A DNA stretch of 41,009 nt from Chloroflexota bacterium (GTDB lineage: Bacteria > Chloroflexota > Anaerolineae > UBA4142). The position numbers and the translations under genes are program-made. Every line of letters starts with the position of its first letter. Positions within the stretch are counted from its first letter, which is position 1. Below are positions 23,963 to 32,246 of the stretch, piece by piece. The stretch spans positions 76,331 through 117,339 of the forward strand of contig JACRMI010000010.1 of NCBI GenBank assembly GCA_016215025.1. The letters are read 5' to 3'. The notes beneath the pieces were generated by a model that was not told the origin of the DNA, ran no database searches, and saw only the letters and a program-made list of their open reading frames with translations.

Positions 23963-25021
23963 CTACAGCAAAACCGGCTCGAACGCTCTACATACCCATT
24001 TGAAAATTACCTTGCGTCGTTTTGCATCATTGGTTGTTTTTAAGCTCGCTTCGTAGAACTCCTCGAGTTTGTCATCAACGACTTCAGAGTCATTCTCAAG
24101 AGTTTCAGACAACGTGGTGAGATTAGTCAAGACTACTTCGCGATTGAAAATATACGGTACGTGTGGAGTATATGCCACCAATAATGTCTCGATGGGATTT
24201 TGCATGTGCGAAGCTGCTAAAACTAATGAATAAAATAGGAAAGGTTTCATCATAGCGGTTTTGTGAATTTCCTGTAATCCGAGAAGGAATTCCACCGCAT
24301 TATCGATCCTTTCATCCATCTGTCTCTGTTGCGGGAAATCGCTGTCATGAGTTTTGTATAATTTATCAAGAGTTGGGGCAGTGGTCGTGGCTATTCCATT
24401 GAGCATGGAATGGACAATTTCTGCGAACAATTTAGTATCAGCTTGTCTAACCAATTGTTTTTCAACAAAAACACCCATATTGATCAAGTTTTCGTCATGC
24501 CGCTTCGAGAGTTGATAAACAAACCACTTGAACTCGCCCTGGTATACGGCATGGCGTTTTTCTTCGGCATTCAGAGGAACGGTATATGAGTTGATTCTTC
24601 TGAATACTTCGCGAATTTGCTCGGGAGTTGCTGAAACAAATAAATCAATTGAGATCGAGAATTCCAAGAATTTCTGTTGGTATTCGGGGGATAACTGTGA
24701 AAAAGTTCGATTAGCAACATCCTCTATCTCGCTAGTCTTGGGCAGTCGAAGTTTATCTTGGTAGAAATCCAAAATGGCTGAACTGCGTTGTTGTCCATCA
24801 ATTATTTCTTTGTAGGTTTTCTTGCTTTTCAAGTCCGTCACTTGGAACAGAGAAAGTTTTGGGACGGAATAATGTAACAAAATAGTTTCGATCAGAAAAG
24901 ATCTTGCTGCAGGAGGCCACACCTTATCACTTCGTTGATATTTGTGATTTACAATGATGTCTTTTCGGAGCATTGCCTCGCAATAATCGCTCACAGTCAT
25001 ATTCGTTGGAATTATCTGCAT
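23963..25021 (-). CDS. DUF262 (GmrS/ParB-like nuclease-fold) protein
   Basis: 352 aa from ATG 25021, chosen because AGGGAGG lies 6 nt upstream; the open frame extends to 25093 without a site. YQR (28-30), FLIETILLHYSVPKLSLFQ and IIDGQQRSSAILDFYQD (DGQQR 75-79) are the DUF262 core, a ParB-like fold that binds or hydrolyses NTPs and is found in GmrSD-type modification-dependent restriction systems. It lacks a DUF1524 HNH nuclease domain. A helical C-terminal half is unassigned. It forms a two-gene operon with the HEPN-like gene. Confidence 0.85.
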   Translation of the reverse strand: MQIIPTNMTVSDYCEAMLRKDIIVNHKYQRSDKVWPPAARSFLIETILLHYSVPKLSLFQVTDLKSKKTYKEIIDGQQRSSAILDFYQDKLRLPKTSEIEDVANRTFSQLSPEYQQKFLEFSISIDLFVSATPEQIREVFRRINSYTVPLNAEEKRHAVYQGEFKWFVYQLSKRHDENLINMGVFVEKQLVRQADTKLFAEIVHSMLNGIATTTAPTLDKLYKTHDSDFPQQRQMDERIDNAVEFLLGLQEIHKTAMMKPFLFYSLVLAASHMQNPIETLLVAYTPHVPYIFNREVVLTNLTTLSETLENDSEVVDDKLEEFYEASLKTTNDAKRRKVIFKWVCRAFEPVLL

Positions 25022-25083
25022 TCTAGGCCTCCCTGTATGAAACCTGGCAATGTGATTGGTGCAAATGAAAATATACGCCCAAA

Positions 25084-25112
25084 AGCATATCACGAAAGCT
25101 GGGGCGAGTCAA
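25084..25112 (-). promoter_or_regulatory. Promoter of the DUF262/HEPN pair
   Basis: Minus strand: TTGACT (25107-25112), 17-nt spacer, TATGCT (25084-25089). The -35 lies in the edge of the helicase relic, so the relic's 3' end now serves as promoter DNA. Confidence 0.5.
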
Positions 25113-25200
25113 CTTTTAGAGTTTCCAACCATGCATCTGCCTCTTTCTTTCCGCCTTACCCATCCTCTCCGCCGGGACAAACGCACGACGGACAGCCATC
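25090..25200 (-). pseudogene. 3' relic of a YprA-type helicase gene
   Basis: Reading the minus strand gives DGCPSCVCPGGEDG, a TAA stop (25156-25158), then GGKKEADAWLETLKV. This matches the C-terminus of the intact helicase at 28190 (DGCPSCVGPGGENG, Tyr, GGKKEARALLETL). The conserved Tyr codon has become TAA and only about 35 codons remain. Its nucleotide similarity to 28195-28275 is plain by eye. Confidence 0.85.
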
Positions 25201-25206
25201 AAAACC

Positions 25207-25262
25207 ACAACAACGAATTAGGGAAAAAACGAATTCGTTCCTTCCCCAATTCGTTGTTGTTT
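25207..25262. repeat. Inverted repeat with nested GAATTC palindrome
   Basis: Left aacaacgaattaggga and right ccccaattcgttgtt pair with one mismatch; the loop contains aacgaattcgtt. It lies between the helicase relic and the terminator of the membrane-protein gene. Confidence 0.6.
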
Positions 25263-25274
25263 TGCCTTCCTTGG

Positions 25275-25311
25275 CCAAAACAAAACTCCCCAGCTCTTTG
25301 CAAACTGGGGA
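25275..25311 (-). terminator. Intrinsic terminator of the membrane-protein gene
   Basis: Minus strand: stem tccccag/ctgggga (25305-25311 with 25287-25293), 11-nt loop, followed by gttttgttttgg. It starts about 23 nt after the stop at 25334. Confidence 0.8.
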
Positions 25312-25333
25312 ATCGTTATTCACCACAAATCTA

Positions 25334-26143
25334 TCAAATCGTCGCTGGCTGCGCTCCTGCAATCCATCGCGACAACGCGTTGACTCCTGCGCCAAGATAA
25401 ATCACGGTCATGCCGACACCTACGATCATGACCAGCGCGGGCAGCGCAAGCAATCCCGCAAAAAGCAGACTGTCGTTCGTCGTATCTTTTTGCAAATACC
25501 ACACCGAGCCATCGGACAAGACGGCGTAATGAATTCCGTATTGGAGTCCGCCGGGTTGGTTGTAATCGACACCCAGGATGCTGACCGCTTTGCCCGGCAG
25601 CTCAACAGCAGGCGCTGCAATTGATTGGCGTTGATTGACGTTGCTGACCAGAATCAGCATCGGCGGTTTCGTCGTCGATGCCCAACACGTCGTCGGCTGA
25701 GTGACTGGGCAGCGCAAAAAGTTTCCCGACGTCGTGCGCACGTACACCATGATGTGATCCGCGCCGACAATTTCGACGGCTTTATCGGGCACGGCGGGCA
25801 ACGCTTTCCAACTGGGCGCAGTCGATGTAAGACTGACCCCTGCGATGGCGATCAAGAGCGGCAAGCCGATACACACGAACGCTGGACCAAAAACGAAAAC
25901 GACCAACGTCGATAGGATACGAATTGGCTTGCTGCGAATGCGCGAGAGCAAAAATTCAAATCCCGCGCCGATCCACACGAGCACGACTAGCCCGAATGCG
26001 ATCAAGAGTGCGGGAATGAAATTCGCAAATATATTCGAGTTGGGCGAATTGATCTCGCCAAAGAGACCGAACAGAAACGCAAGCGCAAAGATGACGAGCG
26101 AGAGAACCGGAACGCTGATGAGGATTGAGAGGAGTTTTTTCAT
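25334..26143 (-). CDS. Membrane protein of unknown function
   Basis: 269 aa. Three N-terminal hydrophobic segments (about 5-27, 42-62, 75-105), then a roughly 110-residue extracytoplasmic region with two similar strands (VEIVGADHIMVYVRTTSG; VSILGVDYNQPGGLQYGIHYAVLSDGSVWYLQ), and a C-terminal membrane segment (about 228-252). The soluble part could be a small beta-rich domain. No family recognised. It ends at a good terminator and is preceded by about 86 nt with no recognisable element. Confidence 0.7.
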   Translation of the reverse strand: MKKLLSILISVPVLSLVIFALAFLFGLFGEINSPNSNIFANFIPALLIAFGLVVLVWIGAGFEFLLSRIRSKPIRILSTLVVFVFGPAFVCIGLPLLIAIAGVSLTSTAPSWKALPAVPDKAVEIVGADHIMVYVRTTSGNFLRCPVTQPTTCWASTTKPPMLILVSNVNQRQSIAAPAVELPGKAVSILGVDYNQPGGLQYGIHYAVLSDGSVWYLQKDTTNDSLLFAGLLALPALVMIVGVGMTVIYLGAGVNALSRWIAGAQPATI

Positions 26144-26229
26144 GCGCTCGATTGTAGCCAGGTTTGGGTGGCTGTCAATGCCCCTCCTGTTTTATTGTGT
26201 ACGATTACCAGCCCGTTATGATTTTTCCT

Positions 26230-27195
26230 CTACTCGAACGTAACGACCAGTTTGCCTGAAGCGTGTTTTGTCTCTAGATACCGGTACGCTTCGGATACCT
26301 GATTGAGCGGATAACATTTTTCGACAAATGGCACGACTTGGCCCTTTTCCATCATCTCTTTCAATACGGTCAAATCCTCTTTGGTGATACGTGCCAGCAT
26401 CCCACCGATTTTTTTATTCTCGGTCTTGACGAATCGACCCAAGACGAAATGTTGAAGCACAAGACTCATCGACGTATATCCTATGCCAACACAAATGCCG
26501 TTAGGATTTAACGCGCGCAGACAATCGGCAAGCGAACGATTCCCCACGTTATCGATGATTACATCGTACTGCTGTCCGTTGCGAGTAAAATCATCGCGTG
26601 TGTAATCGATGACCCGATCTGCCCCCAGTGATCGAACTAACTTTAGATTCTTCGAACTGCAAACGCCAGTGACATCAGCCCCAAACGCTTTCGCTATTTG
26701 GACGGCAAACGTACCCACACCACCTGCCGCCCCATGGATCAACACCTTTTGCCCGGGTTGAACTTGTCCTCTATCGCGCAGACTCTGCAAGGCGGTGATT
26801 GCTGCAACCGGGACCGCCGATGCTTGCTCGAAGGAAATGTTGGCGGGTTTCAACCCGATGGGTTTTTCTGTGACACAGACATACTCGGCGAATCCGCCCT
26901 GACTTTTGCGCCCGAATACTTGATCGCCTGGTTTCAAGCCGGTTACGTTTCTACCTACGGCTTCCACCTGTCCCGCAAAATCCGCGCCGATAATGGGATT
27001 CTTGGGTCTAACAAGCCCCGTTCCCAAAATGATGCGCCCGATGAGTTTGCTTTTGCGCATGTGCGCTTCAGCTGGATTGAGCGATGCCGCATGGACTCGC
27101 ACGAGGACTTGTACATCGTTGGGCGATGGTTTTTCGACGTCTTGAATATGAAGAACCTCCGGGGGACCGTATCGAGTACAAACAACTGCTTTCAT
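26230..27195 (-). CDS. Quinone oxidoreductase-like NAD(P)-dependent dehydrogenase
   Basis: 321 aa. N-terminal GroES-like domain (MKAVVCTRYGPPEVL, VHAASLNPAEAHMR) and a Rossmann domain with HGAAGGVGTFAVQIAKAFGA place it in the medium-chain dehydrogenase/reductase superfamily. The zinc-ligand residues of alcohol dehydrogenases are missing (no GHE motif), as in zinc-free quinone or enone reductases. Start ATG at 27195 has GGAGG upstream. It stands alone; the 108 nt before the next gene show no clear structure. Confidence 0.9.
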   Translation of the reverse strand: MKAVVCTRYGPPEVLHIQDVEKPSPNDVQVLVRVHAASLNPAEAHMRKSKLIGRIILGTGLVRPKNPIIGADFAGQVEAVGRNVTGLKPGDQVFGRKSQGGFAEYVCVTEKPIGLKPANISFEQASAVPVAAITALQSLRDRGQVQPGQKVLIHGAAGGVGTFAVQIAKAFGADVTGVCSSKNLKLVRSLGADRVIDYTRDDFTRNGQQYDVIIDNVGNRSLADCLRALNPNGICVGIGYTSMSLVLQHFVLGRFVKTENKKIGGMLARITKEDLTVLKEMMEKGQVVPFVEKCYPLNQVSEAYRYLETKHASGKLVVTFE

Positions 27196-27303
27196 CTATC
27201 CTCCTTCGATTGGTTGTTCGGTTTCGATTTTGGATAGAGTATCACATGCGATTGTGAATCCATTGTGAAGAGAACGCGGAGAGATCGTGCGAAGAGAATC
27301 CCA

Positions 27304-28086
27304 TTAGTGAGCGGACAAACTTGCTTGGATGGAATTCGCTAAATCGTCAAGACCTTGGGCAACAATGGTGCGATCTTTGCCTGCATTCTTGGCGACGTAG
27401 AGCGCTTGGTCCACCTGCATCAAAAGGCAATTCAAATCTGAGATCGTCGAATGAAAAGTGGTCACGCCAATGCTGAGGGTAATGCCAATCTCGACTTGGC
27501 TGAATGCAAAACGCGTTTGAGCTATCGTCGTGCGAATCCGTTCGGCAAAGAGCCACGCTTGCTCTTTATCCATCTCCGGGAGCAGAAAGACAAACTCTTC
27601 GCCGCCATAGCGCGCAAAGACGTCCACCTCACGCGAGTTGGACATGCAAATGTGGCTCAATTGGCGCAGGACGAGATCACCCGCTGCATGTCCGAACGTG
27701 TCGTTGATGCGTTTGAAATTGTCCACGTCGAAACTCAGGATAGAAAAAACGCCGGCGTAACGCTTGGCGCGCGCCAATTCCAATTCGGCGAGTTCGATCC
27801 AATGCCGCCGATTGAATGCGCCGGTCAATTCATCGGTGATCGTCATCCGATGGAGTTGAGCTTGCAGGTCTTCGAGTTGAAACACCAAGCGCAGGAACAC
27901 ATAATTGAAAATCGGAGCGATTAGGACTGGCATGGCAATCGCAAAAACGATGACTTGAGCGGAGACCCCACCATGGATAATGAATTCGATGCCTACCGAC
28001 ATGCCGACGGAAAAGAGGACTGCCACGATTGTCACCAATGCCGAAGTCTTTGCGATTCCTAGACGTCTGACGAGTTTACGCAGCAT
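27304..28086 (-). CDS. Membrane-bound diguanylate cyclase (GGEEF)
   Basis: 260 aa from ATG 28086, with GGGGAGG upstream (an in-frame ATG at 28101 lies before it). Two hydrophobic segments (about 14-36 and 43-65) and a short helix lead to one GGDEF domain. It has FDVDNFKRINDTFGH, active-site RYGGEEF and an intact inhibitory site RxxD (REVD) five residues before it. It should make c-di-GMP from two GTP, with product inhibition. No sensory domain other than the membrane pair. Confidence 0.93.
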   Translation of the reverse strand: MLRKLVRRLGIAKTSALVTIVAVLFSVGMSVGIEFIIHGGVSAQVIVFAIAMPVLIAPIFNYVFLRLVFQLEDLQAQLHRMTITDELTGAFNRRHWIELAELELARAKRYAGVFSILSFDVDNFKRINDTFGHAAGDLVLRQLSHICMSNSREVDVFARYGGEEFVFLLPEMDKEQAWLFAERIRTTIAQTRFAFSQVEIGITLSIGVTTFHSTISDLNCLLMQVDQALYVAKNAGKDRTIVAQGLDDLANSIQASLSAH

Positions 28087-28189
28087 TGGTTCCCTCCCCA
28101 ATCTACAAACTATTGCAAAAACTATAGCGCATGAAGTGGATGGTTACAATAAGACAAAACGGTGAGAGTGTTGGCTCCGATTCCTGGGA

Positions 28190-30799
28190 CTATCGAGTCA
28201 GCGTTTCCAACAATGCGCGCGCCTCTTTCTTTCCGCCGTACCCATTCTCGCCGCCGGGACCAACGCACGACGGACAACCATCCTCGCATTCGCACGACGA
28301 CACCAGCTCTAGCGCGCGCGCAAGCAACTCGTCGTGCAGTTCGAACAGGCGCTCGCTGAAACCAATGCCCGCCGGAACCTGATCGTAAATCACGATGGTT
28401 GGCTTGCCATCGGCAAGCGGCGATTGCGGATCGGAATGTACGCCGATATCGCCGCTATCGCACATCAGGAACAACGATGCGAGATGTCCCAGCACATGCG
28501 CCACGCCCGCGAGTCCGCTGCGAATTCGCACGGCAGTTTCCGCGCGACGATGACAATTCGGGCAGAGCGTTACCAGGTTCGTTAGTTCGTTGGCTAGTTG
28601 GCTCGTTGGAAATGCGCGAAATGGAATTTTATGATGAACGTGGTGTGGCTTGCCATCTTCTGGAATACCGCACCCTTGGCAGCGATAGTTGTCGCGCGCG
28701 CGCACCTGATTGCGAATCGAATCCCAGTTGGGTCCGTAATCGTTCGGCGCATTCGACCACAAACCTTCATCGCGCAACTTGTTAACCGTGTCATCGTTCA
28801 CTGCGAGCCAGTAACCGGTCGTGTGCAATTCGGTTGGTGGAAGCGAAACCATTCCTTCGCCGAGATTTTCGTGCGTGTACCACTTGATCTTTTTATACCC
28901 CGTCACTTGCGTCGTCACCGCGATTTCGCCATGCGCTTTCGTTGCGCCATGCGCTTTTGCTTCCGCAACGCGAAGCGTGTCGAGCAATTGCACCTGGGTC
29001 TCGCGGCGCGGCTCGGTGTAGTAATCGGCGTCGGTTGGAACGAGCCGCGCGATGGCGTGCGCCAAATCGAGTTCGCCGACGACGAAGGATTGCCCCTCGT
29101 GCAAGTAAATGGCTTCGGGATGCACCATCCAATACGCGCTCTCAAAATCAACATTCCCTATGATTGTTCCCTCCCCTGTGTCAAACGGGGGAGGGCTAGG
29201 GTGGGGGGCGACTTGCAACACTACTGTCTGCGCCGATGCACTGCGCAGCGAAATTGCATCGGCGGGATATTGATCCGACATCCAAAAATATTTTTCGCCC
29301 GATTGATGCACGACGCCCGCCTCGACCAGGAATTTCAAAAACTCGCCGATGCGCGAACCATCGACGCGTCCAAATTTTTCACCTTGTCGAAATGGCAACT
29401 CGAACGCGGCGCAGCGCAAATGCGCAAGCAGAATCAAAAGATTGTCGGGATTGATGAGCGCGCTTTCGGGCGAGCGACCGAAGAGGTAATCGGGATGGCG
29501 CGCAAGGAATTGATCGAGTGGGTCAGCCGATGCGACGAGAATGGCGAGCGATGCATCATCGCCGCGCCCCGCGCGTCCCGCTTGTTGCCACGTCGCCGCA
29601 ATCGTCCCAGGATAGCCGACGAGAATCGCCGCGCCCATCCCGCCAATGTCGATGCCGAGTTCGAGCGCATTTGTCGCGACGACAGCGCGCACGGTTCCCT
29701 CGCGCAACCCGCGTTCGATGTCGCGGCGCTGAGTGGGCAAGTAGCCGCTGCGGTAACCGCGTACCACTCCCATACCCCCATACTCTGTCACGCTCGATTG
29801 GGAGTTTGGGAGTGTGCGAGTGTCGGGGTGAAGATACCTGAGAATTACTTCGACGGACCGCCGTGCGCGCGCGAAGACGATGGTTTGCACATTTCGCTGC
29901 AACAACGCTTGCGCGAGGCGAACGCTTTCAAGCAGCGAGCTGCGGCGCATACCCAGCTTTTGATCGACGACGGGTGGATTGTAGACGACGAATTGTTTTT
30001 CGCCTTTTGCCGCGCCATCGTTATCGACGAGTGTGACGGCTTCTTCGACCAGTCGCTCGGCAAGCTCGACTGGATTGGCAATCGTCGCCGACGTGAGAAT
30101 GAACTGCGGCGACGCACCGTAAAAATTAGCGATGCGCTTCAAGCGGCGGAGGACATTGGCGACGTGCGATCCAAACACGCCGCGATACGCATGCATCTCG
30201 TCGATGACGACAAAGCGGAGGTTGCGAAAAAACTCTGACCAATTCGCGTGATGGGGCAGAATGCCGGTATGTACCATGTCGGGGTTGCTGACGATGATGC
30301 GGGCTGATTTGCGAATGATGGAACGCTGGGATTGGGGAGTATCGCCGTCGTATGTTGCGACAAACGGACCGCTGACGACAGACCGCTGACCGCCGAACGT
30401 TGGCGGCTGTCCGCGGTCGGCGGTCAACGATTGAAGATTGGCTACCTGATCTTGCGAGAGTGCTTTTGTTGGGAAGATATACAACGTGCGCGCCTTGTCA
30501 TCGCGCAGCAAGCGATCCAGTACCGGCAAGTTGTAGCAGAGTGTTTTGCCGCTCGCCGTGCCGGTGACGACGACGATGTGATGACCGTCGTGCACAAGTT
30601 GCCACGCCGTCGCTTGGTGTGTGTAAAGCGAATCGATGCCGCGTGTGCGGAGGGATTCGATCAGCGCGGGATGTAGATCGTCGGGGAATGGAACCGTTTG
30701 CGCGACGCGTGCGGCAATCGTTTTGCGCGCCGCGATGTTCGGCGCGATGCTGTAGTCGATATTCCAATCGGAGAGGAGGCGGGTAATTAAATCTGCCAC
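28190..30799 (-). CDS. mrfA: YprA/MrfA-like superfamily 2 helicase with internal HNH domain and repeat-derived insertions
   Basis: About 869 aa from GTG 30799; the frame opens at GTG 30820, but the seven extra residues come from a cacagaac-type repeat. Numbering from 30820: Walker A TGTASGKT (86-93), DEMH box (207-210), TSAT (243-246), QAGRAGRG (413-420). A DUF1998 C-terminal region carries the zinc-type cluster CECEDGCPSC (843-852). An HNH domain sits at about 695-760 (CQGC; HHVHH; CPNCH), inside DUF1998. Four non-conserved stretches of repeat-like DNA are translated (see separate entries). In B. subtilis MrfA is a 3'-5' helicase acting with MrfB on mitomycin damage; the MrfB-like gene is at 17164. 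Confidence 0.92.
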   Translation of the reverse strand: MADLITRLLSDWNIDYSIAPNIAARKTIAARVAQTVPFPDDLHPALIESLRTRGIDSLYTHQATAWQLVHDGHHIVVVTGTASGKTLCYNLPVLDRLLRDDKARTLYIFPTKALSQDQVANLQSLTADRGQPPTFGGQRSVVSGPFVATYDGDTPQSQRSIIRKSARIIVSNPDMVHTGILPHHANWSEFFRNLRFVVIDEMHAYRGVFGSHVANVLRRLKRIANFYGASPQFILTSATIANPVELAERLVEEAVTLVDNDGAAKGEKQFVVYNPPVVDQKLGMRRSSLLESVRLAQALLQRNVQTIVFARARRSVEVILRYLHPDTRTLPNSQSSVTEYGGMGVVRGYRSGYLPTQRRDIERGLREGTVRAVVATNALELGIDIGGMGAAILVGYPGTIAATWQQAGRAGRGDDASLAILVASADPLDQFLARHPDYLFGRSPESALINPDNLLILLAHLRCAAFELPFRQGEKFGRVDGSRIGEFLKFLVEAGVVHQSGEKYFWMSDQYPADAISLRSASAQTVVLQVAPHPSPPPFDTGEGTIIGNVDFESAYWMVHPEAIYLHEGQSFVVGELDLAHAIARLVPTDADYYTEPRRETQVQLLDTLRVAEAKAHGATKAHGEIAVTTQVTGYKKIKWYTHENLGEGMVSLPPTELHTTGYWLAVNDDTVNKLRDEGLWSNAPNDYGPNWDSIRNQVRARDNYRCQGCGIPEDGKPHHVHHKIPFRAFPTSQLANELTNLVTLCPNCHRRAETAVRIRSGLAGVAHVLGHLASLFLMCDSGDIGVHSDPQSPLADGKPTIVIYDQVPAGIGFSERLFELHDELLARALELVSSCECEDGCPSCVGPGGENGYGGKKEARALLETLTR
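28925..28969. repeat. Direct repeat encoding AKAHGATKAHG in the helicase
   Basis: The word gccatgcgcttt occurs twice 18 nt apart and is read in frame as KAHG-ATKAHG. Helicase relatives lack this stretch between the leucine-rich strand and the TTQVTGYKK segment. Confidence 0.6.
29168..29209. repeat. CCCTCCCC palindrome encoding PHPSPPPFDTGEG in the helicase
   Basis: ccctcccc (29169-29176) and ggggaggg (29188-29195) pair; gctagggtgggg follows. It resembles the cctccccc-type interspersed repeat of many environmental genomes. It is read in frame at residues 538-551. Confidence 0.75.
29765..29818. repeat. CACTCCCA inverted repeat inside the helicase frame
   Basis: cactccca near 29766 and tgggagtg near 29807 pair around a tract with catacccccatactc. 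Translated at residues about 335-352 (NSQSSVTEYGGMG), just before the conserved VRGYRSGYLP motif. Confidence 0.65.
30362..30427. repeat. GACCGCTGACC-rich repeat inside the helicase frame
   Basis: Iterated gaccgctgac/ggtcggcggtc words with an internal gccgaacgttggcggc palindrome. Translated at residues about 132-153, between FPTKALSQDQ and VATYDGDTP, which are close together in relatives. Confidence 0.7.
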
Positions 30800-30836
30800 A
30801 GAACTTACACAGAAGAACACAGATAAAATTGTGGTT

Positions 30837-30928
30837 TGTCATTCTGAAGAGCGTCCTGTGCGGAGCAGCTTTCTTTGCCGCGGAGTCGAACGCTTCGCTC
30901 CGCAAAAACCGCTTTGCTCAGAATGACA
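30837..30928. repeat. TGTCATnCTGAG-type palindrome, copy D
   Basis: Begins tgtcattctgaagagcg and ends gctttgctcagaatgaca. It lies in the 150-nt gap between the helicase and aminotransferase genes, next to a cacagaa-type repeat (30795-30825) and a gcgttgatttgcgtga stretch (30940-30957). Confidence 0.85.
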
Positions 30929-30970
30929 ATTTGATTATTCGCGTTGATTTGCGTGACACCTGCACTTGCG

Positions 30971-32149
30971 TTAGGTGCAAGTGTCCGCGGATAATTGCCC
31001 GTTCACCGCACGTTCGATGCGCTCCAAGCCTTCTTGCAAAACCGAACGCGGGCAGCCGATGTTCATGCGCATGAATCCTTCGCCCTGGACGCCGAATATA
31101 CTTCCGTCGTTCAATGCGACCTTGGATTTTTTCAAAAACAAATCGCGCAATCCTTGTTGATCGAGACCCAGCGCGCGACAATCGAGCCAGAGCAAGTATG
31201 TGCCTTCGGGGCACGCGACCTTGATTTGTGGAATGCGCTCGTTGAAGAATCGGATAGTGAAATCAATATTATCTTGCAGGTATTCGAGCATCTGCGCGAG
31301 CCATTCTGCGCCATGCCGATACGCCGCTTCCAGCGCAATCATGCCGAAAATGTTGCCGTGACCCTGCGCCATATTTTCTAGCGTGAGGCAGAACTGCGCG
31401 TTCAATTTCGGATTCGGTATTATCAGCGCGGATGTAAACATGCCAGGAATGTTGAACGTTTTGCTCGGCGCAATGAACGTCAATGTGAGGTCTGCCAATT
31501 CGGGTGAGATCATTGCGAGTGGAGTATGCCGATTGCCACGCAGAATCAAATCGGAATGGATTTCATCCGAAAAAATCAAAACATTTCTGCGAAGACAGAT
31601 TTCGCCAAGCGCAGTCAATTCGTCTTTCGTCCACACTCGACCGACGGGATTGTGCGGGCTGCATAGAATCAATGCCTTGGTGCGGCTGTCGATCTGTTTT
31701 TCCAAATCTGCCAGATCCATTCGATAATAGCCGTTCTCTTCGCGCAGAGGATTCTCGACAATTTGGCGGCCGTTGTTCTTGACAATGTGAAAGAAGGGAT
31801 GATACACCGGCGGCTGGATAATGATCTTGTCGCCGGGTTGCGTGAACGTATTGATCGCCAGAATCAATCCTGCGACGACGCCAGGATTATTGACGATCCA
31901 TTCGCGTTTGATGTCCCAGCCATGCCGCGCGCGCATCCAATCGATGATCGCTTCAGAGTACGAGGCAGGTCGTTCGGGATAACCAAAGATGCCATGCTGT
32001 GCGCGTTTCAAAATCGCATCGATCACCGGCTGCGGCGATTCGAAATCGGTGTCGGCGACCCACATAGGCAGAACGTCGCGCGGATACGCTTGCCATTTGA
32101 TCGATTCGGTGTCACGTCGATCGATCACACGATCAAAATCGTACTTCAT
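30971..32149 (-). CDS. MalY/PatB-type PLP aminotransferase or C-S lyase
   Basis: 392 aa from ATG 32149 (MKYDFDRVIDRRDTESIKW), with GAGGAG upstream; the frame extends to 32200 without a good site. Fold type I features: NPGVVAGL, CSPHNPVGRVW, FSDEIHSDL and PLP-lysine PSKTFNIPG. This is the MalY/PatB group, which includes cystathionine beta-lyases and maltose-regulon modulators. Beta-elimination from cystathionine or cysteine is the best guess. It has its own promoter. The C-terminal residues and stop lie in a cacttgc hairpin. Confidence 0.92.
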   Translation of the reverse strand: MKYDFDRVIDRRDTESIKWQAYPRDVLPMWVADTDFESPQPVIDAILKRAQHGIFGYPERPASYSEAIIDWMRARHGWDIKREWIVNNPGVVAGLILAINTFTQPGDKIIIQPPVYHPFFHIVKNNGRQIVENPLREENGYYRMDLADLEKQIDSRTKALILCSPHNPVGRVWTKDELTALGEICLRRNVLIFSDEIHSDLILRGNRHTPLAMISPELADLTLTFIAPSKTFNIPGMFTSALIIPNPKLNAQFCLTLENMAQGHGNIFGMIALEAAYRHGAEWLAQMLEYLQDNIDFTIRFFNERIPQIKVACPEGTYLLWLDCRALGLDQQGLRDLFLKKSKVALNDGSIFGVQGEGFMRMNIGCPRSVLQEGLERIERAVNGQLSADTCT

Positions 32150-32180
32150 ACTGATGTATTCTCCTCGATGAGTTGATTGG

Positions 32181-32189
32181 ATTATAGCA
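32181..32189 (-). promoter_or_regulatory. Extended -10 promoter of the MalY/PatB-like gene
   Basis: Minus strand TGCTATAAT: perfect -10 TATAAT (32181-32186) with the TGn extension. No good -35. The predicted start of transcription lies about 25 nt before the ATG. Confidence 0.6.
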
Positions 32190-32200
32190 CACAAAAACAC

Positions 32201-32229
32201 AAACCGTTGGATTACACATCCAACGGTTT
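32201..32229 (-). terminator. Hairpin terminator after the glutamate synthase operon
   Basis: Perfect 12-bp stem (32201-32212 with 32218-32229, aaaccgttggat) and 5-nt loop; on the minus strand it is followed by gtgtttttgtg. It lies about 107 nt after the fusion-protein stop, with repeat copy E between. Confidence 0.7.
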
Positions 32230-32246
32230 AAAGGTATTACACCGTT

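Noticed and set aside
28517..28762. Intein in the helicase
   Set aside because: The segment has an HNH domain but no splicing blocks (no N-terminal Cys/Ser block A or terminal His-Asn).
28598..30238. 546-aa open frame on the + strand
   Set aside because: It is antisense to the YprA-like helicase, rich in Arg/His/Cys with no domain, and reflects the codon bias of the real gene.
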